Shown here piece by piece: positions 12,335 through 20,558 of a stretch of DNA of 64,000 bases; within the stretch, counting starts at the first letter, position 1; every line of letters starts with the position of its first letter. The stretch covers positions 1 to 64,000 of the forward strand of contig DATGLL010000099.1 in NCBI GenBank assembly GCA_035294145.1. The letters run 5' to 3'. A program made the position numbers and the translations under genes. Under the pieces are notes generated by a model. The model was not told where the DNA came from and did no database searches. It saw nothing but the letters and a program-made list of their open reading frames with translations. This DNA is from CADDZO01 sp035294145 (GTDB taxonomy: Bacteria; Chloroflexota; Dormibacteria; Dormibacterales; Dormibacteraceae).

Positions 12335-12796
12335 GGACACCGCCCTCGCGATCGTCTGGGGACGTCGGCCGCCCCACCCAGCCCTCGAAGGCCGGTGCCG
12401 ACCACCGTCCGGGGAGAGGACCCGGCTTCGGCCCCTCGCAACGCTCGGCGGCTTGGTGGGGCAGGCCCTTGCCACACAGACACGACCCTCGGAGCAAGCC
12501 AGGAACGATCGGGCAGCCGTGGGCTTGGGTTGTTCACGAAGCACCCCGAGGGACAGGAGCGGTCGAAGATCGTGACCAGCCACGTCCGCACCCAAGGGCC
12601 GGCGCCGTGTCCGGCCAGCCTGCCCAAACCAATCCCGACCCCCGCGCCCAGAGGACAGGCCTCCTGCTTCACCGAGGCTTACGTGGCACCGAGGGACGCC
12701 CATCCCAACGGAGATGAGCCCTTCTCGTCCACCGGCAGAAGGGGCCCCACCACCGCCTCAGGGGCCCCTCCGCCCTCCTGTGATCGTCCCAGGCGG
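12335..12796. other. Intergenic spacer between convergent genes
   Basis: Between the ends of the methyltransferase gene and rplA there are 462 bases. Apart from the hairpin near the rplA end I see no gene, RNA or repeat; the open frames crossing it show no family resemblance. Confidence 0.6.
12740..12769 (-). terminator. Hairpin after rplA
   Basis: AGGGGCCCC / GGGGCCCCT (9 bp, 12-base loop) lies 28 bases after the rplA stop codon, followed on the transcript by TTCTGCC. It probably ends the rpmG-secE-nusG-rplK-rplA transcript. This implies that rplJ is expressed from its own promoter upstream of the leader. The inverted repeat can also serve the converging plus-strand gene. Confidence 0.6.
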
Positions 12797-13525
12797 TCAA
12801 CCGGTGGTGAGCTTGGCCGCCTCCCTCACATCGACAGGGATGGAGGGCCCCATGGTGGTCGTCAGGTAGAGCGACCTCAGGTACTGCCCCTTGGCCGCCG
12901 CGGGCTTGTTGCGTACGAGCGCCTCGACGAGTGCGGCAAGGTTCTCCTGCAGCTGCTGGGGCTCGAAGGACACCTTTCCGATCGCCACGTGGACAATCCC
13001 GTAGCGGTCGGTGCGAAACTCAACACGTCCGCCCTTGACCTCGCGCACCGCCCGGCCAACGTCGAAGGTCACGGTGCCCGCGCGTGGGTTAGGCATCAGC
13101 CCTCGCGGGCCCAGGATCCGGCCCAGCGGTCCGACCTTGCTCATCATGTCGGGCGTGGCGATGGCCACGTCGAAGTCAGTCCAGCCCTGCTGGATTCGCT
13201 GGATGAGGTCGTCACCGCCGACGAAATCCGCGCCGGCCTCTTGGGCCTCACGAACCTTGTCCCCGCCCACGAAGCAGAGCACCCGGACGGTTCTGCCGGT
13301 TCCGTTTGGGAGCGAGACCGTGCCCCGCACGATCTGGTCAGCGTGACGAGGGTCCACCCCCAGGCGCACGTGGGCCTCCACGGTGGCGTCGAACCTGACC
13401 GTCGACGTGTCCCGGACCACCTCGCAAGCCCTCATGGGGGTCAGGCTCCCACGCTGACCAGGGCCGAGGGCGGCCTCGATCTTCTTCAGCGCCTCCTGGT
13501 ATCGCTTACCGCGCTTCTTAGCCAA
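12797..13525 (-). CDS. rplA: 50S ribosomal protein L1
   Basis: The 242-residue L1 carries the signature GRILGPRGLMPNPRAGTV and the usual two-domain pattern; the C-terminal segment RSLYLTTTMGPSIPVD is typical. The start is a TTG (TTG GCT AAG AAG) overlapping the rplK stop by 8 bases; another TTG lies 9 bases upstream. Both are non-ATG, so translation is likely coupled to rplK. L1 binds the 23S rRNA L1 stalk and in other bacteria represses the L11-L1 operon. Confidence 0.97.
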   Translation of the reverse strand: MAKKRGKRYQEALKKIEAALGPGQRGSLTPMRACEVVRDTSTVRFDATVEAHVRLGVDPRHADQIVRGTVSLPNGTGRTVRVLCFVGGDKVREAQEAGADFVGGDDLIQRIQQGWTDFDVAIATPDMMSKVGPLGRILGPRGLMPNPRAGTVTFDVGRAVREVKGGRVEFRTDRYGIVHVAIGKVSFEPQQLQENLAALVEALVRNKPAAAKGQYLRSLYLTTTMGPSIPVDVREAAKLTTG

Positions 13526-13946
13526 CGACCTCAAGCCCCATCGAACGCGCGGTGCCCTCGATGACCTTCATCGCCTGCTCGATGTCGTAGGCGTTGAGAT
13601 CCCGAGCCTTGGCCTCGGCGATGGCCCGCACCTGCTCACGGGTCACGGTCCCCACCTTTTCCCGGCGGGACTTGGCGGCCCCCTTTTCGATCCCCGCCGC
13701 CTTCTTCAAGAGATGGACGGCCGGAGGCGTCTTGAGCACGAAGTTGAAGCTGCGATCCTCGAAGATCGTGATCTCGACCGGGACCACGTCGCCCGCCTGC
13801 TGCGCCGTGCGTTCGTTGTACGCACGGGTGAACTCCATGATGTTGACCCCGTGGGGGCCCAGAGCCGTGCCGACAGGCGGTGCTGGCGTCGCCTTCCCAG
13901 CCTGCAGCTCAAGCTTGACCACCGCTCGAACCTTTTTCTTCCCCAT
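13518..13946 (-). CDS. rplK: 50S ribosomal protein L11
   Basis: The 142-residue L11 begins MGKKKVRAVVKLELQAGKAT just after AGGAGG. The motif PPVGTALGPHGVNIMEFTR and the C-terminal rRNA-binding domain (VTREQVRAIAEAKARDLNA) are intact. It binds 23S rRNA at the GTPase centre. The reading frame is open further upstream into nusG, but that extension has no similarity and lacks a ribosome site. It is in the rpmG-secE-nusG-rplK-rplA operon and overlaps rplA. Confidence 0.98.
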   Translation of the reverse strand: MGKKKVRAVVKLELQAGKATPAPPVGTALGPHGVNIMEFTRAYNERTAQQAGDVVPVEITIFEDRSFNFVLKTPPAVHLLKKAAGIEKGAAKSRREKVGTVTREQVRAIAEAKARDLNAYDIEQAMKVIEGTARSMGLEVVG

Positions 13947-14001
13947 TGACCTCCTCTTGCGGTGAATAGTGACGCCCGGCAGCCGGACCCCCTCGGAGGG
14001 C

Positions 14002-14568
14002 CTAGTGAACCTTCTCCACCTGCAGGAGGTCCAGCTCCACGGGCGTCTCCCGCCCGAACATGTTGACCAGGACCTTGAGCTTCCCCTTCTCGGGATTGAT
14101 CTCGTCGACCTTGCCCAGGAAGTCCGCGAAGGGGCCGTCCACGACCCGGACGCTCTCACCGACCTCGAACTCAACCCGGATCTGGGGCTCCTGCTTGACC
14201 TGCTTCAAGATCGAGCGCAACTCGGTCTCCTGGAGAGGCACCGGCTTGTTCCCGGAACCGACGAAGCTGGTCACCCCAGGCGTGTTCCTGACCACGTACC
14301 AGGAGTCGTCGGACATGATCATCTTGACCAGGATGTAGCCCGGGAAGATCCGCTTCTGCACGTGCCGGCGCTTGCCATCCTTGATCTCGATCTCATCCTC
14401 CATGGGCACGAACACCTCGAGGATCTTGTCCTGCATGTCCATGGACTCGATCCGCTTTTCGAGGTTTTTCTTCACCTTCTCCTCGTGCCCGGAGTAGGCA
14501 TGGATCACGTACCACTGGGGTTCTTGGGACTCGGCCGCCGGCCTCAGGTCCGCTTTCTCAGCTGCCAT
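14002..14568 (-). CDS. nusG: Transcription termination/antitermination protein NusG
   Basis: The 188-residue protein has the NGN domain (QWYVIHAYSGHEEKVKKNL, then RRHVQKRIFPGYILVKM and NTPGVTSFVG) and a C-terminal KOW domain (GESVRVVDGPFADFLGKV). It binds RNA polymerase and connects it to Rho or the ribosome. Length and order are standard; it lies 35 bases after secE and 55 before rplK. The short acidic N-terminal extension (about 17 residues) is usual for high-GC Gram-positive and Chloroflexota-type forms. Confidence 0.97.
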   Translation of the reverse strand: MAAEKADLRPAAESQEPQWYVIHAYSGHEEKVKKNLEKRIESMDMQDKILEVFVPMEDEIEIKDGKRRHVQKRIFPGYILVKMIMSDDSWYVVRNTPGVTSFVGSGNKPVPLQETELRSILKQVKQEPQIRVEFEVGESVRVVDGPFADFLGKVDEINPEKGKLKVLVNMFGRETPVELDLLQVEKVH

Positions 14569-14603
14569 CTTCTCCGTCCAGTGTTCCCCGCTCAGCCAGA
14601 GCT

Positions 14604-14846
14604 CTAACCCGTTTTCCCAGTGAGGCCATAGATAAAGCGACCCGCCAAGGCTTGCAGGCCCGCATCCACCAACCCGATGAACACCCCCAAGACGACCACC
14701 GTGACTACGACGATGACGGTGAAACGGTACAGCTCGGCGGGCGTCGGCCAGGCCACCTTCCGCAACTCGTCATAGGTGTCCTGCAAGAACCTGCCGAGGC
14801 CGGCCTCCCTTCGGGCCCTCGCTCGACGACGCGCCGAGACCGCCAT
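14604..14846 (-). CDS. secE: Preprotein translocase subunit SecE
   Basis: The 80-residue protein has a basic N-terminus, the SecE signature DTYDELRKVAWPTPAE (about residues 24-39) and one transmembrane helix (about 43-63). It clamps SecY in the membrane. Its ribosome site GAGG lies within the end of rpmG, whose stop is 8 bases upstream. Only the single-helix minimal form is present, as in most bacteria other than enterics. Confidence 0.95.
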   Translation of the reverse strand: MAVSARRRARARREAGLGRFLQDTYDELRKVAWPTPAELYRFTVIVVVTVVVLGVFIGLVDAGLQALAGRFIYGLTGKTG

Positions 14847-14854
14847 CGGCTACG

Positions 14855-15004
14855 CTACCTCGTCTCCCGATGAGCCGTATGCCGACGGCACCACCGGCAG
14901 TACTTCCTGAGCTCCAGCCGGTCGGGGTCGTTCTTCTTGTTCTTCACGGTCGTGTAGTTGCGGCGCTTGCACTCGCCGCACTGGAGGGTGATGATCGTTT
15001 CCAT
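14855..15004 (-). CDS. rpmG: 50S ribosomal protein L33
   Basis: This 49-residue gene is easily missed. It reads METIITLQCGECKRRNYTTV, then KNKKNDPDRLELRKYCRWCR and RHTAHRETR. The two CxxC pairs (CGEC and CRWC) make it the zinc-binding L33 form. AGGAAGG lies three bases before the ATG. It is the first gene of the rpmG-secE-nusG-rplK-rplA operon, its usual place; the tRNA-Trp gene often found beside it is absent here. The 74 bases to the divergent gene at 15079 must hold both promoters. Confidence 0.95.
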   Translation of the reverse strand: METIITLQCGECKRRNYTTVKNKKNDPDRLELRKYCRWCRRHTAHRETR

Positions 15005-15078
15005 AGGCCTTCCTGGCAGGGCTGGGGAAAAAGACGCCCACGTGCCGTGGGCTTCGTCAATGATAGCACGGGGCAGGC

Positions 15079-16218
15079 ATGCCCCCCGATGGCCTCGGGC
15101 CCGTAGAGGCCACTACCATTGCTGCAGTGTCTCCATCCCATGCGCTCGTCGTGCTGCACGGCGACCAGACCGGCGAAGAGCTCCTGGCCCAGGCGCTCCG
15201 ATTGCTGGACCCCGATCTGATCGGGGTGCGGCTGGAGCTCCGACACTTCGACCTCTCCCTGGCCCGGCGTCGCGAGACCCGTAACCAAGTCGTCCACGAG
15301 TCCGCCCAGGCGCTGAAGGAGGCGGGGTTCGGGATCAAGGCGGCGACGATCACCCCCGAGGGAGCGGACGACGTAGGGAGTCCCAATGCGATCCTCCGCC
15401 GTGAGATCGACGGCCGGGTGATCGTGCGCACGGGGAGGCGCATCCCCGGAGTGAGGCCCCTGGCCCCGGTCTACTCGCCCATCTCCGTGGTCAGGATGGC
15501 GGTCGAAGACGCCTACGGTGCCCAGGAGTGGCGGGAAGGCGAGGGTCTGGAGGAACGAGCCTTCCGAACCGCGACCCTCAGCCGCCGAGCCTGCCGGGTG
15601 GTCGCCGAGTATGCCTTCCGTCACGCCCGCCGGATGGGAGCACGGGTGTTCGGCGGTCCCAAATGGACCGTCAGCCCTCTCTACGAGGGGATGCTGAAGG
15701 AGGAGATGGACCGGGCCGCAGCGCTGAACCCCGACGTCCCCTACGAGCCCCACTTGATCGACGCCACCTACGCCCTGCTGCTCGCCACCAGCGGCGAGCC
15801 ACTCGTCATCCCGGCTCTCAACCGGGACGGGGATAGCCTCAGCGACTTGGTGATGCAGATGTTTGGAACCATCGCCGGAGCCGAGTCGCTGCTCCTGGCC
15901 TTCGATGACCAAGGCGAGGTGAGCGTGGTCATGAGCGAGGCCCCGCACGGGACGGCTCCAGCGCTGGAGGGCAAGGACATCGCCAACCCGATGGCCATGA
16001 TCCTGGCCGTGGCCAGTGTCCTCAACTGCATGCCGGGCCGTGCCTTTCACACCGCGTCGCGGGCCATCTACGAGGCCACGTTGGAGGCCGTTTCGGAGGG
16101 GATCAAGACCGCCGACCTGGGCGGGCACACCTCGACCACGGCCTTCACCGACGAGGTGATCCGCCGGGTGGGCACCAAGGTCGAGGTCTGGCACGCGCTC
16201 CTCGACGTCCAGCCCTGA
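15079..16218 (+). CDS. Isocitrate/isopropylmalate dehydrogenase family protein
   Basis: The 379-residue protein belongs to the NAD(P)-dependent beta-decarboxylating dehydrogenases. The N-terminal HGDQTGEELL is a variant of the family GDGIGPE start. EAPHGTAPALEGKDIANPMA is the canonical nucleotide-binding loop, and DLGGHTSTTAFTDEV is the C-terminal signature. The substrate-binding segment (RTGRRIPGVRPLAPVYSP) differs from classic LeuB and Icd, so the substrate (isocitrate, isopropylmalate, homoisocitrate or tartrate/malate type) is unclear. The ATG at 15079 has GGGG 6 bases upstream; GTG 15127, just before the conserved region, is an alternative. It is divergent from rpmG and stands alone. A decayed transposase ends 11 bases after its stop codon. 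Confidence 0.85.
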   Translation: MPPDGLGPVEATTIAAVSPSHALVVLHGDQTGEELLAQALRLLDPDLIGVRLELRHFDLSLARRRETRNQVVHESAQALKEAGFGIKAATITPEGADDVGSPNAILRREIDGRVIVRTGRRIPGVRPLAPVYSPISVVRMAVEDAYGAQEWREGEGLEERAFRTATLSRRACRVVAEYAFRHARRMGARVFGGPKWTVSPLYEGMLKEEMDRAAALNPDVPYEPHLIDATYALLLATSGEPLVIPALNRDGDSLSDLVMQMFGTIAGAESLLLAFDDQGEVSVVMSEAPHGTAPALEGKDIANPMAMILAVASVLNCMPGRAFHTASRAIYEATLEAVSEGIKTADLGGHTSTTAFTDEVIRRVGTKVEVWHALLDVQP

Positions 16219-16399
16219 TCGTCCCGCACTGGCTCCGGGAGAGGGACCGGGAGAGCCGACGCAGCACGGTCAGGTTCCGGGCCAGCGGGGCCGGGTTGGG
16301 CACCCGCTCGATCACGCCCTCCGTGGTGGCCACCGTGGCCAGCCAGCGCACGCCGACATCGACCCCGACCGTCGAGGCCGGATCAGGGTGGCCCGGCTT

Positions 16400-16437
16400 G
16401 GGGGCTCCCCACGAGGCTGGCCTCGTGGGGTGCCCCC
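16400..16437. repeat. Palindromic element inside tnpB remnant (copy 2)
   Basis: Outer GGGGG/CCCCC and inner CCCCACGAGGC/GCCTCGTGGGG arms give a 38-base near-perfect palindrome. It shares the CCCCACGA...TCGTGGGG core with the palindrome after rplL. In the minus-strand frame it encodes RGHPTRPASWGAP, which has no counterpart in TnpB proteins. Confidence 0.7.
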
Positions 16438-16529
16438 GACCCGGCGACCGTCGAGCTTGCCCGCCCGAGACCGCTGCCAGCGCCGGGAGGCGCGCGTCCT
16501 CGATCCCGTTGGCGAAGGCTTCCTTGGAG

Positions 16530-16562
16530 GGGACCCCGCGAAGCAGGCTTCGCGGGGACCCC
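16530..16562. repeat. Palindromic element inside tnpB remnant (copy 3)
   Basis: GGGGACCCCGCGAAGC AG GCTTCGCGGGGACCCC has an inner perfect stem CCCCGCGAAGC/GCTTCGCGGGG (16534-16557). In the TnpB frame it sits between TGEVWWPQI and SKEAFANG, which are normally adjacent, so about 39 bases (13 codons) look inserted without breaking the frame. Confidence 0.7.
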
Positions 16563-16845
16563 TTGGCGATCTGGGGCCACCAGACCTCGCCGGTCTCTCG
16601 ATCCACGCACTCGGCCTGCATGGCCCGGTTCCAGCGCCAGCGGAGACCGGAGCACGACGGCGGCGCTTTCGATGCGCCGGACTCGCGATAGGCGTCGAGA
16701 TCGGCCTTGAGGGTCCGGACCGCCCAGTTGGAGGCGGAGCGGCGGCCGCCCCCCTGCCGCCGGATGGTCTGCCACTGCTCCGGGGTCGGGTCCAAGGCGA
16801 GCTGGAGCGCTCGCAGCGTCCAGCCGTCCGGGGCCGCGTACCTAC

Positions 16846-16872
16846 GGGGCTCCCCACGAGGGGACCCCTCCG
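16846..16872. repeat. Partial palindromic element between tnpA and tnpB remnants (copy 4)
   Basis: GGGGCTCCCCACGAG followed directly by GGGGACCCC has the same outer blocks as copies 2 and 3 but lacks the second half of the inner stem. It lies at the tnpA/tnpB junction and reads through in frame. Confidence 0.5.
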
Positions 16873-16879
16873 GGCCATC

Positions 16880-17330
16880 GTGCGGGAGCGCCGCCATCGC
16901 CCGCGCCCCCCGATGGGCGGCGGCACGCCGGCCGTCGTGCCGGACACCGAGGCGGCTCAGGAGCTCGCTTACGTCTCGGACCAGGTCCTCGTCGACCTCG
17001 GCGGGATCGACCCCCACCTGCCGCTGTCCCTGGGCGGCGAGGGCAGCCTCCACCTCCTCGGCCCCGAACCGCGCGAAGCGGTCCCGAGGCTCGAGCACGA
17101 TCGTGGTCACGGTCGGGTCACGCCGCAAGGCCGGGAACCTCCGACGCGTTCCGTTCAGGGCCGAGCCAACCTCGGTCAGAAGGCGCCCGACGGCGAGCCC
17201 CTCCTGGGCCGCCCAAGCGGCAGCACCCGCCACCTGCCGGTCCAGATCGGAGCGTTGATCGGCAGCGGACACACGAGCGGTCACGCCGGGGCGTCCCCCG
17301 GGATCAGGTGACCGACTCGCCGGGCCGTGC
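16880..17330 (-). pseudogene. Serine recombinase (TnpA) remnant of the IS607-type element
   Basis: The frame from about 17284 reads ARVSAADQRSDLDRQVAGAA, TEVGSALNGTRRRFPAL, VTTIVLEPRDRFARFGAEEV, AALAAQG, VDPAEVDEDLVRDVSELLSRL (in parts) and GRRAAAHRGARAMAAL. This is the IS607-type serine resolvase catalytic domain with the S in ARVSAADQ retained. The preceding linker (TARRVGHLIPGDAPA) is in another frame and ends in a stop at 17281, and the N-terminal MerR-like DNA-binding helix is not recognisable. The gene is therefore frame-broken. It runs directly into the TnpB frame through palindrome copy 4. Confidence 0.75.
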
Positions 17331-18075
17331 CGGCGGCCTCTCCGGGTCGGGAAGGCGGCCGGGCTGCGAAAGCCCGGCGGCTGGCCCCTCCACCGGAACG
17401 CGCGCTCGGGACCGGGGGGACGAGCTCGCCCGGCTCCGGGTGGTCGACAACGCTCCAGGTCCCGGCCTCCAGGGGGTGGCGGAGAGGCCTGGCTGCTGGG
17501 CTCCCAGGCTCCGGGGAGCGCGAGCGCTCCCCCTCCAGACGCCCTGAGGCCGTCGGGACGATGGTCTGGGTGGCCTGCGCCCGGGGCGCATCGCAGAGGA
17601 CCTCGAGCTGGGCAGGGAGGCTGGGCCTCGACCACGAGGAGGTGACCGACCGCTGGGGCTGGAGGGAGGGGGGCCCATCGGCACGCCTGGGGTCCGGACG
17701 TTGCTCCTGGCGGTGCGGCCGCGATGACCGGGGAGGGGTGGCGGCGGAGGCCTCACAAGAGGGCGAACCGACGCTGTCATGGCCAGCGCCAGCGGCTCCG
17801 GGCAGCTGCTCTCTCGGGTCGCCCCCCACCTCGCCGTCCGACTACCCCCCGCTCCCATCCCTCGGCGAGAGCCTCCCCCCTCGCTTGACTTATTTCGAAC
17901 GTCCGATTATATTCCTGGCCAGGACTCGATGATGGGACGCCCGTACAGCTCCCCAATCCTCATCAGGTCGTCGATCATGCGGGTCGACGAGGAAAGACAC
18001 GCCGACGCTTTAGACCCGGTGGGCTTGTCCGATGCGGGCCTGAGGCGTTGCCCCAACCTTGCGGAGCGCTAGCCT
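17331..18075. other. Spacer between IS607 remnant and amidase operon
   Basis: Of these 745 bases, the first 550 are very GC-rich and show no recognisable coding sequence. They may include the lost left end of the IS607 element. The last part holds a clear promoter (17885-17913) and a 5' leader of about 155 bases before the amidase start. Confidence 0.6.
17885..17913 (+). promoter_or_regulatory. Sigma70-type promoter of the amidase operon
   Basis: TTGACT and TATATT are separated by exactly 17 bases in an AT-rich patch that stands out from the GC-rich surroundings. Transcription would begin near 17920 and give a leader of about 155 bases before the amidase ATG at 18076. This is the best match to a consensus housekeeping promoter in the window. 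Confidence 0.7.
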
Positions 18076-19530
18076 ATGTCCGCATCGGCCACAGAGCTCT
18101 GTTACACGTCCGCGTGGGATCTCAACCGACTCATCGGGGCACGGCAGGTGTCTCCGGTGGAGGTCACCCAAGCCGTGCTTGAGCGTGTTCAGGAGCTGGA
18201 TCCTCACGTCCACGCGTTCCTGACGGTGACGCCAGAGCTTGCGCTCAAGGAGGCTCGTGAGGCTGAATCGCGCGCCCTGCACGGTCGCCGCCTCAGCTGC
18301 CTCGACGGGATCCCGTACTCCATCAAGGACCTGATCGCCACGGCGGGTGTCCGGACGACGTACGGCTCCAAATGGCATGAGCACGACGTGCCGACGTCTG
18401 ATGCCAGTGTGGTGATGCGTCTGCGATCGTCCGGTGGCATACTGATCGGTAAGACCAACACCCCTCACTTCGGCCACAAGGACAGCTGCGACAACCTGCT
18501 CGGCCCGCCGTGCGCTAACCCCTGGGACCTGGAGCGTACGGCAGGCGGGTCGTCCGGGGGCGCTGCCGCGGCTGTGTGCGCCGGCTTTGGGCCGATCGCG
18601 CACGGCACCGATGGCGCCGGGTCGATCCGGATCCCAGCGTCGTTCTGCGGCGTTGTCGGCCTCAAGCCGTCCGCCGGGATCGTCCCCTACTTCCCCAAGG
18701 CCGATTACTGGGCGCGCACAGCTACCCACGGGCCCATCGCGCGGACCGTCCGGGACGCGGCGATGATGCTCGATGCCATGGCCGGATACGACCCCAGGGA
18801 TCCCCTTTCGATCGCCCCACCCGGCGAAGGGTATCTTGCCGGGCTGGACGAGCCGCTGCCTCCGTTGCGGGTGCGGTGGACGGAGACCTTTGGGTATGGG
18901 ATCGTCGATCCGGAGGTGGCTGCGATTTGCCGGAAGGCGATCGAGGCCCTGCAGGACATCGGCTGCGAGGTTGAGGAGGCTGCCCCCGGATGGGAGAACC
19001 CCAGCGACTTCGCGTGGGTACTGTTTCGTGTCGCCTATGCGAGGGATGTGGGGGAGTTGGCCAGGCGTCGACCGGAATGGGTCGAACCGACATTGCTGCG
19101 GATCATCGAGGATGGCAACCGTTACAGCGCCGTCCAGTACGCCGAAGCGTTGGCGCAGCGCTCGCAGTTCTATGAGCAAGCGCTGAACTCGTTCAGCCGC
19201 TTCGACCTGCTGGTCTCGCCCACCATGCCCCTGGTCGCATGGCCGCTGAACATGATCAGCACGGCGGATGGGCGGCAAGGACCGTGGGAGATCGCCGGAC
19301 GACCACTCAGCGCTGGGCTGCGCCGTAACTATTTGGTGCATCCCTTCAGCCTCACGGGGTTCCCGGCGATCACGGTCCCATGCGGCTTCACCCACGAGGG
19401 ACTGCCTGTTGGTCTTCAAATTGCGGCTGGACCGCACCAGGACCGACTCGTGCTTCGGGTCGCAGCAGCGTACGAGCAGGCTCATCCTTGGGCACAGGAG
19501 AAGCCCAGCCTGGGCCTGCTGGCCCGGTGA
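18076..19530 (+). CDS. Amidase (amidase-signature family)
   Basis: The 484-residue enzyme hydrolyses a C-N amide bond by the Ser-cisSer-Lys triad. Lys84 (SIKDL), the Gly/Ser-rich AGGSSGGAAAA (Ser159/160) and the nucleophile Ser183 in DGAGSIRIPAS are in the usual order. A C-terminal FSLTGFPAITVPCGFT segment is typical. No signal peptide is seen, so it is probably cytosolic. It is the first gene after the promoter at 17885 and is followed by a transporter, so it may act on an imported amide or carbamate. The exact substrate cannot be predicted; GatA is excluded because GatB/GatC are not nearby and the context is catabolic. Confidence 0.88.
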   Translation: MSASATELCYTSAWDLNRLIGARQVSPVEVTQAVLERVQELDPHVHAFLTVTPELALKEAREAESRALHGRRLSCLDGIPYSIKDLIATAGVRTTYGSKWHEHDVPTSDASVVMRLRSSGGILIGKTNTPHFGHKDSCDNLLGPPCANPWDLERTAGGSSGGAAAAVCAGFGPIAHGTDGAGSIRIPASFCGVVGLKPSAGIVPYFPKADYWARTATHGPIARTVRDAAMMLDAMAGYDPRDPLSIAPPGEGYLAGLDEPLPPLRVRWTETFGYGIVDPEVAAICRKAIEALQDIGCEVEEAAPGWENPSDFAWVLFRVAYARDVGELARRRPEWVEPTLLRIIEDGNRYSAVQYAEALAQRSQFYEQALNSFSRFDLLVSPTMPLVAWPLNMISTADGRQGPWEIAGRPLSAGLRRNYLVHPFSLTGFPAITVPCGFTHEGLPVGLQIAAGPHQDRLVLRVAAAYEQAHPWAQEKPSLGLLAR

Positions 19531-19582
19531 GGCTGAGGGGAGCATGAGCCGTCGGCTTAGTTGAAGTGAGGGGGTTAATGAC

Positions 19583-20545
19583 GTGATCAGACGTATAGTT
19601 TGCCTGAGCACTATTTGCCTCAGCTTTTTGGCCGCTGCCTGCGGGGGAGCTCCCTCTTCAGGATCGACGAGCTCAGGTCAGCAGACTCTCGGCATCGTCA
19701 CCTTCTCCACCTCGGATGTGATCACCAACCGCTTTCTCGACGCTGTCAAGGCAGGGATGGAGAAGAAAGGATGGAAGGTCGACAGCGTCGACGCCAACGG
19801 GAGCCTGGCGAATGCCAACACGGCCATGAGGGCCTTGGTCACGAGGAAGGTCTCCGCGATCTTGGTCACCGTCTTCCCGGCCTCCTCCCTGACCGAAGGC
19901 CTGGCGGCCACGCGGCAGGCGGGGATCCCCGTGGTCGACGCAGGTGGGGGCCTTGGCGATGGTGTGGGGCTGGCGATCGACACCGGGATTCCCGGCCCCA
20001 TGGTGAACTACATGCTCAGGCAGATCAATGACCAGGGCAAGGTGCTCAACCTCACCTACCATCCCGGCTTGCCTTGCCGAGAGCGCGCGGATGCGATGGA
20101 CGCCGCCGCCAAAGCCCATCCTGGCATCCAGCTGACCGATCACGAGATCTCGATCCCTGGTGCCGCTGAGACGTCGCAGGCGGCGACGGCTGCCTGGCTG
20201 GCGGCCAACCCTCCAGGCTCTGCCTCGAGCTTCGCGATCTTCAACTGCTACGACGACAATGCCATGGGTGCCATCGCAGCGCTGAAGCAGGCGAACCGAA
20301 CCGATGTCAAGGTCTATAGCTTCAACGGAACCCCCCCGGCGCTCCAGGCCATCAAGGATGGCTGGATGACGGCCACCCTCTGGCTCGACCTGGTTGCCTC
20401 CAGCAGTACCATCATCGATGATCTCCCAAAGATGGTGGGCAACAGCAATTGGAAGGCGAAGGACGTTCCCAGCCCCTATGTGATCGTCGACAAGGGCAAC
20501 ATCGATCAGTTTGAAGCCCAACATCCCGGTGTGGCCAATAGCTAG
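19583..20545 (+). CDS. Sugar-type ABC transporter substrate-binding lipoprotein (RbsB-like)
   Basis: The 320-residue protein has a lipoprotein signal (Cys20 in LAAACGG) and a type I periplasmic-binding fold similar to ribose/xylose-binding proteins. Segments such as LGIVTFSTSDVITNRFLDAV, VSAILVTVFPAS, GIPVVDAGG and YSFNGTPPALQAIKDGWMTA are typical. It starts at GTG 19583 behind GAGGGGG. It belongs with the permease and ATPase downstream. The ligand need not be a sugar, since the operon begins with an amidase and ends with a cyclase-type hydrolase. Confidence 0.88.
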   Translation: MIRRIVCLSTICLSFLAAACGGAPSSGSTSSGQQTLGIVTFSTSDVITNRFLDAVKAGMEKKGWKVDSVDANGSLANANTAMRALVTRKVSAILVTVFPASSLTEGLAATRQAGIPVVDAGGGLGDGVGLAIDTGIPGPMVNYMLRQINDQGKVLNLTYHPGLPCRERADAMDAAAKAHPGIQLTDHEISIPGAAETSQAATAAWLAANPPGSASSFAIFNCYDDNAMGAIAALKQANRTDVKVYSFNGTPPALQAIKDGWMTATLWLDLVASSSTIIDDLPKMVGNSNWKAKDVPSPYVIVDKGNIDQFEAQHPGVANS

Positions 20546-20558
20546 CGATAGGCGACGA

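Larger units (their letters stand above)
16229..16825 (-). pseudogene. TnpB remnant of an IS607-type element
   Basis: The frame shows the TnpB N-terminal pattern (WTLRALQLALDPTPEQWQTI, ASNWAVRTLKADLDAYRE, LRWRWNRAMQAE, TGEVWWPQ, SKEAFANGIEDARLPAL), then jumps to the RuvC-I strand STVGVDVGVRWLATV and NPAPLARNLTVLRRLSRSLSRSQ (in parts). The central nucleic-acid-binding region is largely missing, and nothing after LSRSQ remains, so the RuvC Glu and second Asp are lost; the protein cannot be a nuclease. Two palindromic blocks (16400-16437 and 16534-16557) are inserted in frame. The truncation point lies 11 bases from the preceding gene's stop codon. Confidence 0.8.

Noticed and set aside
14850..15078. 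A tRNA-Trp gene next to secE/rpmG
   Set aside because: It is a common neighbour in other genomes, but the gaps here (8 and 74 bases) are too short and show no tRNA fold.
16145..17635. The recombinase-TnpB open frame as a working fusion protein
   Set aside because: TnpB lacks its centre and its RuvC Glu and second Asp, TnpA lacks its N-terminal domain, and the junctions are palindromic insertions. A fused functional nuclease is not credible.
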